From assembly GCF_028473745.1 (NCBI RefSeq), contig NZ_CP101138.1, forward strand, positions 46,083-110,082: a stretch of DNA of 64,000 nucleotides, in the 5' to 3' direction. A program made the position numbers and the translations under genes. Position 1 is the first letter of the stretch. Each line of letters opens with the position of its first letter. Positions 17,237 through 25,445 of the stretch are shown here, one piece after another. This DNA comes from Streptomyces sp. M92. Its GTDB lineage: Bacteria; Actinomycetota; Actinomycetes; Streptomycetales; Streptomycetaceae. Under the pieces are notes generated by a model, which did no database searches, was not told where the DNA came from, and worked only from the letters and a program-made list of their open reading frames with translations.

Positions 17237-18328
17237 GTGTTGAGCACCGACACCGAGCACCCGTCAGGAGAGGCCGACTCGACTCCCGTTCCGGCGGAGC
17301 GGTCCCCCTTGGTCGTTCAGTGGGCGGAGCGTCACGGCGTGGAGGTGGCTCGGCGTCTCGCGGACGCGGAGGACTTCGCGGACCAGGTCCAGCGGCGACT
17401 GCGACCGGCCAACACGACGGACACGTACGCGAAGGCGTGGAAGGTCTGGACCCGGTTCTGCGCGACGCAGGGGTTCCCCGAACTGGAGGCCACGCGCGGT
17501 GCGTTGGTGGCGTTCGTCGTGTGGCTGCTGGATCGGGGCCGGGTGGACGGAAGAGGGTACGCCGCCTCCTCGGCGAGCACGATCCTCGCCGGGGCCGTAG
17601 TCGAACTGCGCGGCCGCGGTGCGGAGGTGGGCCGGGACGACCAGGCACAGGTGCGGACGACGCTGGAGGCGGCAGCCGTGGAACTGCTGAAAGCGGGGGA
17701 GCGGCGCGGCCGGGGCCAGGCCGCCGCGGCCGAGGTCCCCGACCTGTACCGGGTGGCGAGGGCCTGCCCCGACACGCTCGCCGGGGCCCGGGACAAGGCA
17801 CTCGTCCTGACCGGCTTCCACTACGCCTCGCGCGCACAGGACCCCGCCGGTCTCCTCGCCGGGGACGTCGTCCTCACCCCGCACGGCCTGGTGGTGTCGG
17901 TACTCACCGGCAAGACCAAGCACAGCGTCCGCGATGCGAAGATCAACTATCAACAGGACCCGGAGGTCTGCCCGGTGGAGGCCTGGAAGGCGTACCGGGC
18001 CCGCCTCGCCGCAGACGCCGAGCCGCGCTGGTCGCAGCCCGACGCGCCCGCGTTCGTCGGCGTCGACCGACATGGCAACGTCACCGGCGGCATGGTCCCC
18101 GACTCCGTCACCCGGGCCGTGAAGCGGATCAGCGTCCGCGCCGGCATCCCGCTCGCCTGGACCGGCCACTCCCTCCGCATCGGCCTGGCCACGACCGCCC
18201 GCAAGAAGGGCAAGGACGCCGTGGCCATCGCCGACCAGGGCGGATGGGCCCGGCACTCCCGCTCCATGAACGGCTACTTCCAGCGGGTCGACGGCTGGGA
18301 GGACAACGCCACCGCCGGCCTCACCTGA
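17237..18328 (+). CDS. Tyrosine recombinase / site-specific integrase
   Basis: A 363-residue recombinase. Residues ~35-150 form the SAM-like core-binding domain (TYAKAWKVWTRFCATQGFP). The catalytic domain shows the Arg in GFHYASRAQD (~194), Lys in LTGKTKHS, the H-x-x-R box GHSLRIGLATTARKKG (~313), GGWARHS (~336) and the nucleophile Tyr in SMNGYFQRVD (~347). All key residues appear present, so it may be active. GTG 17237 follows AGAGGGGGAGCG. No tRNA gene or obvious att core is visible nearby; the neighbouring scraps (Tn3, ligase, toxin-antitoxin) suit a mobile region. Confidence 0.88.
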   Translation: MLSTDTEHPSGEADSTPVPAERSPLVVQWAERHGVEVARRLADAEDFADQVQRRLRPANTTDTYAKAWKVWTRFCATQGFPELEATRGALVAFVVWLLDRGRVDGRGYAASSASTILAGAVVELRGRGAEVGRDDQAQVRTTLEAAAVELLKAGERRGRGQAAAAEVPDLYRVARACPDTLAGARDKALVLTGFHYASRAQDPAGLLAGDVVLTPHGLVVSVLTGKTKHSVRDAKINYQQDPEVCPVEAWKAYRARLAADAEPRWSQPDAPAFVGVDRHGNVTGGMVPDSVTRAVKRISVRAGIPLAWTGHSLRIGLATTARKKGKDAVAIADQGGWARHSRSMNGYFQRVDGWEDNATAGLT

Positions 18329-18417
18329 CCACCGGACGGCGACCAGGGGGCCGCCCGCTGAGGACCATGCCGAGCCAACTCAAGAGGACCATGGCTCAGT
18401 GCCACGCCGTCACTTCC

Positions 18418-19044
18418 TCACTGGTGGTTGAGCCACGGCCGCATGGCTTCCATCCACATCTTTCTCGCCTTCTGGGCCTCCCCGGCAAGGTCGGCCAGCT
18501 TGGGAAACTCGCCTTCGATCATGACGAAGTCGCAGATCAGGGCACCGTCGACCAACGCTGTCCAGGTTTCGTGGAAGTGGGCGAAAGTCTGGCGGAGATG
18601 AGTCTCGTACGCCTCGATATGGCGAGACTGCAGTTCTCGATCCTCTGCCGCGCGGGTCACTTCCCACTGCGGGATCACTCGAACAAAAGATGACTTTTGT
18701 GGCGTATCCGAGCGATCGGGATCGAGCACCCCAGTCCCTCGGTGATGCAGCTCAACAGTCTCCAAGCACAGTGACATGAAGTCGTTTTCGCGAGTACATT
18801 CGGCGATTTCTCGGAATGCGGTGACGGTTCGCTCCAACATCCGGGCATCGTGAGACGTAAGCGCCTTGTTCAGTTCCTCAGCCAGAGCCTCGATCCGCCT
18901 GCCTGTGGCGCGAAGGTGCTCGGTGGACGACTTCCATGCCTGGATGACGTCGTCGAGAGGAACCGGCCAGTAGTCGTCTGATCCCTCCGGTTCCGGTTCG
19001 TTCTTGACGTCATCGAAGGACAACTGATCGTCATGGTCGGACAT
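18418..19044 (-). CDS. Hypothetical acidic helical protein, 208 aa
   Basis: Unrecognised. The N-terminus is acidic (SDHDDQLSFDDVKNEPEPEG) and the rest is helical, with heptad-like stretches (STEHLRATGRRIEALAEELNKAL and RQTFAHFHETWTALVDGAL). No signal peptide or membrane span is seen. ATG 19044 is preceded by GAGAGG. It lies between the recombinase (convergent) and hsdR (same strand, 218 bp upstream), in different spacing from the hsd operon, so membership of that operon is not implied. Confidence 0.6.
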   Translation of the reverse strand: MSDHDDQLSFDDVKNEPEPEGSDDYWPVPLDDVIQAWKSSTEHLRATGRRIEALAEELNKALTSHDARMLERTVTAFREIAECTRENDFMSLCLETVELHHRGTGVLDPDRSDTPQKSSFVRVIPQWEVTRAAEDRELQSRHIEAYETHLRQTFAHFHETWTALVDGALICDFVMIEGEFPKLADLAGEAQKARKMWMEAMRPWLNHQ

Positions 19045-19262
19045 CGACAACCTCTCATGCCTTGACGGCCCGGTCGAAACACCGGTTCGGCTTGCAGAAC
19101 TTGTTCTCACTCAATCACCGGGCGGCTGCGGCGGCCGCGCAGGGGACCAACGTTCAGGGACGTGATCTGGTCGAACTCGCCGTGCAGGAAGACGGCTTCG
19201 TCCCAGCAACAGGGGCCGGTGCCGGGACGAAGCGTGGACGACGGGTGCGTGGAGCGCGTGCC

Positions 19263-22200
19263 TCAGTCGTCCTGGAGGCTGGTGGTGGACCACTCGTTGG
19301 CGAAGTGCTCCATCTGCTTCAGCACCAGGTCGATGGCCTCCGGGGCCTGGTCCGGCGGGTAGTTGCGGCGGGCCAGGAGGCGCTTGATGGCGCTGCGCAG
19401 TCGGGCCCGGACCGGCTCGCGGGCGATCCAGTCCGGCTTGAGCTTGCTGCGTACCTCCGCGACCAGCTCGCGGGCGATCCCGGCCAGCACCTCGTCGCCC
19501 ATCACCGAACGCGCCGTGCCGTGGTCGGCGACCGCGTCGTAGAAGGCGAGCTCGCGCCAGTCCAGCGGCGGGTCGAACTTCTCACCGCGCCGGCTGTCCT
19601 CCATGACCTCCTTGGCCATCTCGATCAGCTTGGCGATGAGCTCCGCGCTCGTGTACTGCTGCCGCATGTACCGGACCATGAGGTCCTGGAGCCGCTCGGA
19701 GAAGGTCGTGCGCCGCACGACGTTGTGCCGTGTCACCTCGCGCATCTTCTTCTCGATGAGTCGTCGTAGCGCCTCCGCCGCCAGGTGCGGGGTCTCGCTG
19801 TTCAGCAGCCGGCCGACGAGCGCGTCGTTGAGCTGCGTCAGGTCGGCGGTCTCCAGGCCGGCCTCCGCGAACAGGTCGGTCACGCCGCTGGTCTCGACGA
19901 CCGAGGAGGTCAGCTGAGCCAGGTACAGCTCGACGTCACGGGCCACTGGCAGGCCGCGTGCCTCGCGGTCCATCGCGTCGTACTTCGCCATGTAGGCGCG
20001 GACCTCGACGAAGAACTGGATGTCCCGCCGCCAGGCCGGGTGGTCCGGGAACCGCTCGCCGATGTTCGTGGCGCTGCCGCACAGCGCGTAGAAGCGCTCC
20101 AGCCGGTGGGCGTGGTCGCGGAAGCGGCGCCCGAGGGTCTGCCGGGGATCGTCCAGCTTCTCCGGGTCGTTGCCCGCAGTCTGCGGGTCCCGCAGGTAGT
20201 TGGCGGCCCGGATGGCGGCGTCGATGAACGCCGTCCTCACCGGCATGGCCAGCCGTTCCCGCCAGCCGAAGCCGCGCAGGATGTCGGAGAGCACGTCGTA
20301 CTCGTTGCGCAACTCGTCCAGCGCCCGGTCGAGGTCCTGGCCGAGCGTGCGGTCCTCCTGGTCGGCCTCGGTGTACTCGGCGATCGCCCGCTGGAGGTTC
20401 TCCGTCAGTGGCGCGTACCCGACGAGGAGGCCGTCCTGCTTGGCACGGAAGCGGCGGTTGACGCGGGCCAGCGCCTGCATCAGATTGGCGCCCTTGAGCG
20501 GCCGGTCCAGGTACATCGTGTGGACCGGCGGGGCGTCGAAGCCGGTCAGCAGCATGTTGTTGACGATGAGCAGCTCCAGCTCGTCGTCGGGGTCCTTCGC
20601 CCGGTTGATGACCGCCTTGCGCCGACCGTCGCTCAGGGAGTGGGCGAGCAGGTGGTCGGGGTCCTTCCGCGAGTTCGTGGAGAAGACGACCTTCATGGCG
20701 CCCTTGTCGATCTCGTCACTGTGCCACTCGGGCCGCAGCTCGCGCAGGGCGTCGTAGACGCGGACGCAGATCTCCCGGGTCGCGCACACGACCATCGCCT
20801 TGCCGGCCGCACCGCCCTTCTCCGAGACGCCGACGAACGGCTGCATCCGCTCGCGCCGCGCCTCCCAGTGCTTCACCAGGTCGTCGGCGAGGTCCCGAAT
20901 GCGGGCGGGCGTGCCGTACATCGCGTTCATCGTGGCGACGGCCTGCTCGACGCGGCGGCGCTCGGTGTCGTCGAGGCCGTCGGTGATGCGGTCGGCTTCC
21001 TCGTCGATCTTCGTGGGATCGACGTCCTTGTCCAGGACGAGCGAGATCACCCGGCTCTCGTGGAAGACCTTGACGGTGGCCCCGTCGTCGGCGGCCCGCT
21101 TGAGGTCGTAGACGTCGATGTAGCCGTTGTACTCGCCCTTGTCGCCGAAGACCTCGCGGGTGTTGCGGTCGGCTTCGGAGATCGGGGTGCCGGTGAAGGC
21201 GAGCAGGGTGGCGTGGGGGAGCGCGTCGCGCAGGTGGCGGGCGTAGCCGTCGAGGGAGTCGTAGTGGCTGCGGTGCGCCTCGTCGACGACCACCACGATG
21301 TTGCGCCGGTCGGAGAGGAGCGGGTGGTCCGCGCCGGACTCCTTCTCTTCCTTCGTCCGGCCGAACTTCTGCAGAGTGGTGAAGAGGATGCCGCCGACGT
21401 TCTTGGCCGCCAGCTTCTCGCGCAGCTCGGCCCGGGTCTGCACCTGGTGCGGGCTTTCCGGGAGGACTTCGCTCTCGAGGAAGGTGGAGAACAGCTGGTC
21501 GTCGAGGTCGGTGCGGTCCGTGATGACCACGACCGTCGGGTTCAGCAGCGCCGGGTCGCGCATCACCATCGTCGTGGTGAGCACCATCTCCTCGGACTTG
21601 CCCGAGCCCTGCGTGTGCCAGACGACGCCGGCCTTCCCGTCGCTCGCCGCGGCCTCGCGTACGGCCTCGACGGCGCGGGTCACCGCGTAGAACTGGTGCG
21701 GCTTGGCGATCCGCTTCATCCGCTTCGACGGGACGAAGTTGATGAAGGACCGGACGAGGGAGAGGAAGCGCGGCTGGGTGAACAGGCCGTGCAGGGCGAG
21801 GTTCTGACCGGAGTCCCATATGCCCTCGGCCTCGAGCACGTCGACACGGTTGCCGAACTCGTCCGTGTTCCACGGCGCGAAGTGCTCGTACGGGGTGAAG
21901 GGCGTGCCGTACTTCGCGGTGATGCCGTCGGAGAGCAGGACCACCGCGTTGTAGCGGAAGGCGGTCGGGAACTCCTGGACGTACCGGGCGACCTGCGAGT
22001 GCGCCGTCTGGAGCGTGGCGTCCTCGTCGCCGGCCCGCTTCAGCTCCAGCACGGCGAGGGGCAGACCGTTGACGTACAGGACGACGTCGAAGCGGCGGTT
22101 CTTCTCGCCGTCGATGACGGTGACCTGGTTGAGCGCGCGGTAGACGTTCGCGTCGGAGTCGTCCAGGTCGACGAGGCGGATGGTCGGGTTGTGCTCGGCA

Positions 22201-22541
22201 CCGAAGGCGTCGGTGTACGTGACGGAGCGGATGCCGGTCGTCAGGTACTCGTGGGCGGTGCGGTTCTCCTCGTACGTGTCCTGCGACGCCGGGGTCGCGG
22301 CGGTGGCGACGGCCTCGCGGACGGCGTCCGGGGGGAGGCCGGGGTTGAGCCGCTCGACGGCCTCGCGGAGATCGGGGTAGAGGATCAGGTCGTCCCACGA
22401 CTTGCGGTGGTCGGAGCCGGGGGCGAACGCGTTGCCGGGTGCGGGTTCCCAGGCGAGCTCGGCGAGCTCCTCGAGGGCGAGGAGCTCCCAGTCGGCCTCG
22501 TGGGGGCGGTGGTTCTCTCTGCCGTCGTCCTCGTTCGTCAT
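19263..22541 (-). CDS. hsdR: Type I restriction endonuclease subunit R (HsdR)
   Basis: The 1092-residue motor and nuclease subunit of a type I restriction-modification complex. The N-terminal PD-(D/E)XK site is visible (D152 in RFDVVLYVNG, E166-x-K168 in VLELK). The SF2 translocase follows with Walker A HTQGSGKS (309-316), DEAH (420-423), AFTGTP (448-453) and the late motif LTGFDAPPVHTMYLD with QALARVNR. C-terminal helical region for complex assembly is present. Start overlaps the hsdS stop by 4 bp (ATGA). All motifs look intact. Confidence 0.96.
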   Translation of the reverse strand: MTNEDDGRENHRPHEADWELLALEELAELAWEPAPGNAFAPGSDHRKSWDDLILYPDLREAVERLNPGLPPDAVREAVATAATPASQDTYEENRTAHEYLTTGIRSVTYTDAFGAEHNPTIRLVDLDDSDANVYRALNQVTVIDGEKNRRFDVVLYVNGLPLAVLELKRAGDEDATLQTAHSQVARYVQEFPTAFRYNAVVLLSDGITAKYGTPFTPYEHFAPWNTDEFGNRVDVLEAEGIWDSGQNLALHGLFTQPRFLSLVRSFINFVPSKRMKRIAKPHQFYAVTRAVEAVREAAASDGKAGVVWHTQGSGKSEEMVLTTTMVMRDPALLNPTVVVITDRTDLDDQLFSTFLESEVLPESPHQVQTRAELREKLAAKNVGGILFTTLQKFGRTKEEKESGADHPLLSDRRNIVVVVDEAHRSHYDSLDGYARHLRDALPHATLLAFTGTPISEADRNTREVFGDKGEYNGYIDVYDLKRAADDGATVKVFHESRVISLVLDKDVDPTKIDEEADRITDGLDDTERRRVEQAVATMNAMYGTPARIRDLADDLVKHWEARRERMQPFVGVSEKGGAAGKAMVVCATREICVRVYDALRELRPEWHSDEIDKGAMKVVFSTNSRKDPDHLLAHSLSDGRRKAVINRAKDPDDELELLIVNNMLLTGFDAPPVHTMYLDRPLKGANLMQALARVNRRFRAKQDGLLVGYAPLTENLQRAIAEYTEADQEDRTLGQDLDRALDELRNEYDVLSDILRGFGWRERLAMPVRTAFIDAAIRAANYLRDPQTAGNDPEKLDDPRQTLGRRFRDHAHRLERFYALCGSATNIGERFPDHPAWRRDIQFFVEVRAYMAKYDAMDREARGLPVARDVELYLAQLTSSVVETSGVTDLFAEAGLETADLTQLNDALVGRLLNSETPHLAAEALRRLIEKKMREVTRHNVVRRTTFSERLQDLMVRYMRQQYTSAELIAKLIEMAKEVMEDSRRGEKFDPPLDWRELAFYDAVADHGTARSVMGDEVLAGIARELVAEVRSKLKPDWIAREPVRARLRSAIKRLLARRNYPPDQAPEAIDLVLKQMEHFANEWSTTSLQDD

Positions 22542-23782
22542 ACGTGGTCCTCGACAATCTTCTCGGCGTCCTTGACGCGCAGCCGGCCGGACATGAGCTG
22601 GGGGAGGAGGGTGTCGCGGAGAGTGGCGAGTAGCCGGTTCTCACTCTGCAGTGACTTAACATGGGAGAATGCCGCCGCGGCTTCCTCACCAAAATTCGCT
22701 AGGGCTTCAGCGTTCGGCCGGTTTACGAAGTAGTTAGCCACATCCGTCGCGCTCACCCGCTGACGTCCGGAAGTGCCGGCCATATTACGAATGGCGTGTG
22801 CGCGGAATCTTTTGTCGCGCGCCAAGAAATAACTGAGTTCTCTAGGAACCCCATCACGGGATCGCATGACGATAAATTCGGTGGATCCGAGCCCCACTTC
22901 GCCATCTTTCATGAAGTTGACATATCCGGTCTTTCCGTTTTCCAGGCAGGGGGTGATGCGTGCCATGAGGGTGTCGCCGTTCATGAACCGTGGGCCGGAC
23001 TTGGGCGCCCTCCGCGTCCAGTTTGGGATGCTGGCTTTATCGGTCTGCAATGCCGCCATGTCTACATAGACCGGCTCATCGGTGGAGGGCTTGGTCAGCT
23101 TGGGATTGAAGGTGATCAAGTCCGTGACCGGAATAGCGTGTTCATTGTCGGGTTCGTCGGACAGACCCATCACGGTGTACTTATAGCGGAGGATTTGCTC
23201 GTATGTGGCCGAGATGCGCTCATTGACGGCGATCTTGTCATCCAGCGCTCCGAGCAGGGCTGCGATCGCCTGCTGCTCCCTCGGCTCCGGTAGAACGACC
23301 GGCACTGCACCGAGAATTTGGGTATTGAGGTTCGGCATAGTCGCCCCGACCGCGTGACGGGTGATCCAGTCACGCACCTCAGGGTGACCCAGGTAGTAGG
23401 ATAGGAAGAGGGAATTCACCCCCGCCCCTGGACGGACGCGAAGGCAACCGGTGCCGCACAGCCACCCCTCCTGGGCGAGGCGTACCAGTGCACGTCTGGT
23501 GACGTCGCCTCGGCGTGAATAGACGATGTCACCGTTCCTCAGCAGGTACTTCGACAGCCGTTGGGCGTCCGCAGGCGTAATGTGCGCAATTGCATCCTCG
23601 CGGATTACATTCTCGCCGAGGTCCTGCGGCATGACGCTCGGGATGCCCTTCTCTACATAGTCAGACGCGTGCAGTTGGCTGCCGAAAGGACCGGTCTGAA
23701 TTCCTCCACCATCAGAGCACGCGGCCGCGAGCGTCGTGCGTCGCCACTCGCTGGGCGAGTCTGCGAGAAGAACGTCATTCAC
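22538..23782 (-). CDS. hsdS: Type I restriction specificity subunit (HsdS)
   Basis: A 414-residue specificity subunit with two target-recognition domains and the conserved spacer helices. The first ends with PEPREQQAIAALLGALDDKI (~residues 165-184) and the coiled segment NERISATYEQIL; the second runs to RLLATLRDTLLPQLMSGRLR. The codon use in the recognition domains is visibly less GC-biased than in hsdR and hsdM, as expected for a diversifying, exchanged gene. It overlaps hsdM by 8 bp and hsdR by 4 bp. The recognition sequence cannot be predicted by eye. Confidence 0.94.
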   Translation of the reverse strand: MNDVLLADSPSEWRRTTLAAACSDGGGIQTGPFGSQLHASDYVEKGIPSVMPQDLGENVIREDAIAHITPADAQRLSKYLLRNGDIVYSRRGDVTRRALVRLAQEGWLCGTGCLRVRPGAGVNSLFLSYYLGHPEVRDWITRHAVGATMPNLNTQILGAVPVVLPEPREQQAIAALLGALDDKIAVNERISATYEQILRYKYTVMGLSDEPDNEHAIPVTDLITFNPKLTKPSTDEPVYVDMAALQTDKASIPNWTRRAPKSGPRFMNGDTLMARITPCLENGKTGYVNFMKDGEVGLGSTEFIVMRSRDGVPRELSYFLARDKRFRAHAIRNMAGTSGRQRVSATDVANYFVNRPNAEALANFGEEAAAAFSHVKSLQSENRLLATLRDTLLPQLMSGRLRVKDAEKIVEDHV

Positions 23783-25397
23783 CTAGGCCCCCCAGCTGCT
23801 TCCGAACCATCTTTTCCAGACCAGCCGACTCCTCGAAGAGCCCGAACAGTTCTTCCGTTAGCGAGGCGATCCTTCTCGCCACCGCTTCCGCATCTTCTTC
23901 CTCCGTCTCGACGGCACCCACATACCGTCCCGGCGCCAGCACATACCCGTGCTTCCGCACCGTCTCCAAGTCGGCTGAGAAGCAGAACGCCGGTTCGTCC
24001 TCGTACGTCAGCCCCTCCGCGCGTGCCGAGGCCGTACCTCGCCACGCATGAAACGTCCCGGCGATCTTCGCGAGATCCGCTCCCGTCAAGACCCGCTCGG
24101 TCCGGTCGACCATCTCGCCCATGCCCCGGGCGTCGATGAAGAGGATCTCGCCGCGCCGGTCCTCCAGGCGTTTCGCGCCCTGCGGGGTCTTGTCCTTGGC
24201 CAGGAACCACAGACACGCCGGAATCTGGGTAGTGCGGAAGAGCTGGGACGGCAGCGCGACCATGCAGGCCACCAGGTCCGCCTCGACCAGAGCCTGACGG
24301 ATCTCGCCCTCGCCACTCGACTGGGAGCTCATCGAGCCGTTGGCCAGGACGATGCCGGCCGTACCCCGCTCGCCCAGCTTGGCGATCATGTGCTGAAGCC
24401 ACGCGTAGTTGGCGTTGTTCCGCGGCGGCACCCCGTACTTCCACCGCGCGTCGCCCTCGTCCCGTGCCCAGTCCTTGATGTTGAAGGGCGGATTGGCCAT
24501 CACGAAGTCGGCCTTGAGGTCCGGGTGCTTGTCGTCGGCGAAGGTGTCGCCCCAGCGAGCGGCGAGGTTGCCGTCGATGCCGTGGATGGCGAGGTTCATC
24601 TTGGCCAGACGCCACGTGCGCTCGTTGAGCTCCTGGCCGTAGACCGCGATGTCCGCCTTGTGGCTGCGGCCCCGGTGCGCCTCGATGAACTTGCTGGCCT
24701 GGACGAACATGCCGCCCGAGCCGCACGCCGGGTCGTACACCCGGCCCCCGTACGGCTCCAGGATCTCGACGATCAGCCGGACGACCGACTGCGGCGTGTA
24801 GAACTCGCCACCCCGCTTGCCCTCCGCCCGTGCGAAGTTCCCGAGGAAGTACTCGTACACCTCGCCCAGCACGTCCTGCGCCGGCTTGTCCTCGGTGCCG
24901 CCGAAGCGGGCGTCGCTGATGAGGTCGACGAGCTCGGCCAGGCGCTTCTGGTCGACGTTGTCGCGGTTGAAGATCTTCGGCAGGACGCCCTTCAACGAGG
25001 CGTTCTCCGCCATGACCGCGTCCATCGCCTCGTCGAGGAGCTTGCCGACGCCCTGGCTCTTGGCGTTCGCGGCGATCCACGACCACCGCGCGGTCTCCGG
25101 GACCCAGAAAACGTGGGCGCCGGTGTACTCGTCGCGGTCCTCCAAGAAGTCGTCGAGGCGCTCCCCGTCGATGCCGTCCTCGGCGAGCTCCTTCTTCAGC
25201 TCGTTGCGGCGCTCGTCGAAGGCGTCGGAGACGTACTTCAGGAAGATCAGGCCGAGGACGAACTCCTTGTACTGCGCGGCGTCGATGGAGCCGCGCAGCT
25301 TGTCTGCGGCCCTCCACAGAATCGCCTGGATCTCCTTGGCGGTGGAGGCGCTGAACAGCTCCGCCTGGTCGGTGGCTTTCTTTGTGCCGGGAGGCAT
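23775..25397 (-). CDS. hsdM: Type I DNA methyltransferase subunit (HsdM)
   Basis: A 540-residue N6-adenine methyltransferase subunit. The HsdM N-terminal helical domain (AKEIQAILWRAADKLRGSID) is followed by SAM motif I DPACGSGG (222-229) and catalytic motif IV NPPF (302-305, in ANPPFNIKDW), both intact. It lies 48 bp after the stop of the methylase-like gene at 25446 and overlaps hsdS, so the order is methylase-like, hsdM, hsdS, hsdR in one operon. Confidence 0.96.
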   Translation of the reverse strand: MPPGTKKATDQAELFSASTAKEIQAILWRAADKLRGSIDAAQYKEFVLGLIFLKYVSDAFDERRNELKKELAEDGIDGERLDDFLEDRDEYTGAHVFWVPETARWSWIAANAKSQGVGKLLDEAMDAVMAENASLKGVLPKIFNRDNVDQKRLAELVDLISDARFGGTEDKPAQDVLGEVYEYFLGNFARAEGKRGGEFYTPQSVVRLIVEILEPYGGRVYDPACGSGGMFVQASKFIEAHRGRSHKADIAVYGQELNERTWRLAKMNLAIHGIDGNLAARWGDTFADDKHPDLKADFVMANPPFNIKDWARDEGDARWKYGVPPRNNANYAWLQHMIAKLGERGTAGIVLANGSMSSQSSGEGEIRQALVEADLVACMVALPSQLFRTTQIPACLWFLAKDKTPQGAKRLEDRRGEILFIDARGMGEMVDRTERVLTGADLAKIAGTFHAWRGTASARAEGLTYEDEPAFCFSADLETVRKHGYVLAPGRYVGAVETEEEDAEAVARRIASLTEELFGLFEESAGLEKMVRKQLGGLGE

Positions 25398-25445
25398 GGG
25401 GTGGGACGTCTCCTTCGGTCGATCAATCGGTCGGTGTTCAGTCGG

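Noticed and set aside
17050..18420. tRNA gene or att repeat that could mark the integration site of the tyrosine recombinase.
   Set aside because: No tRNA-like sequence and no convincing direct repeat flanking the integrase region was seen.
19785..22733. A 982-codon plus-strand frame opposite hsdR.
   Set aside because: It is antisense to intact, motif-rich hsdR and has the Val/Gly/Leu-rich composition of antisense high-GC shadows. The same applies to long antisense frames over 3759-5918, 35492-38134 and 38654-41128.
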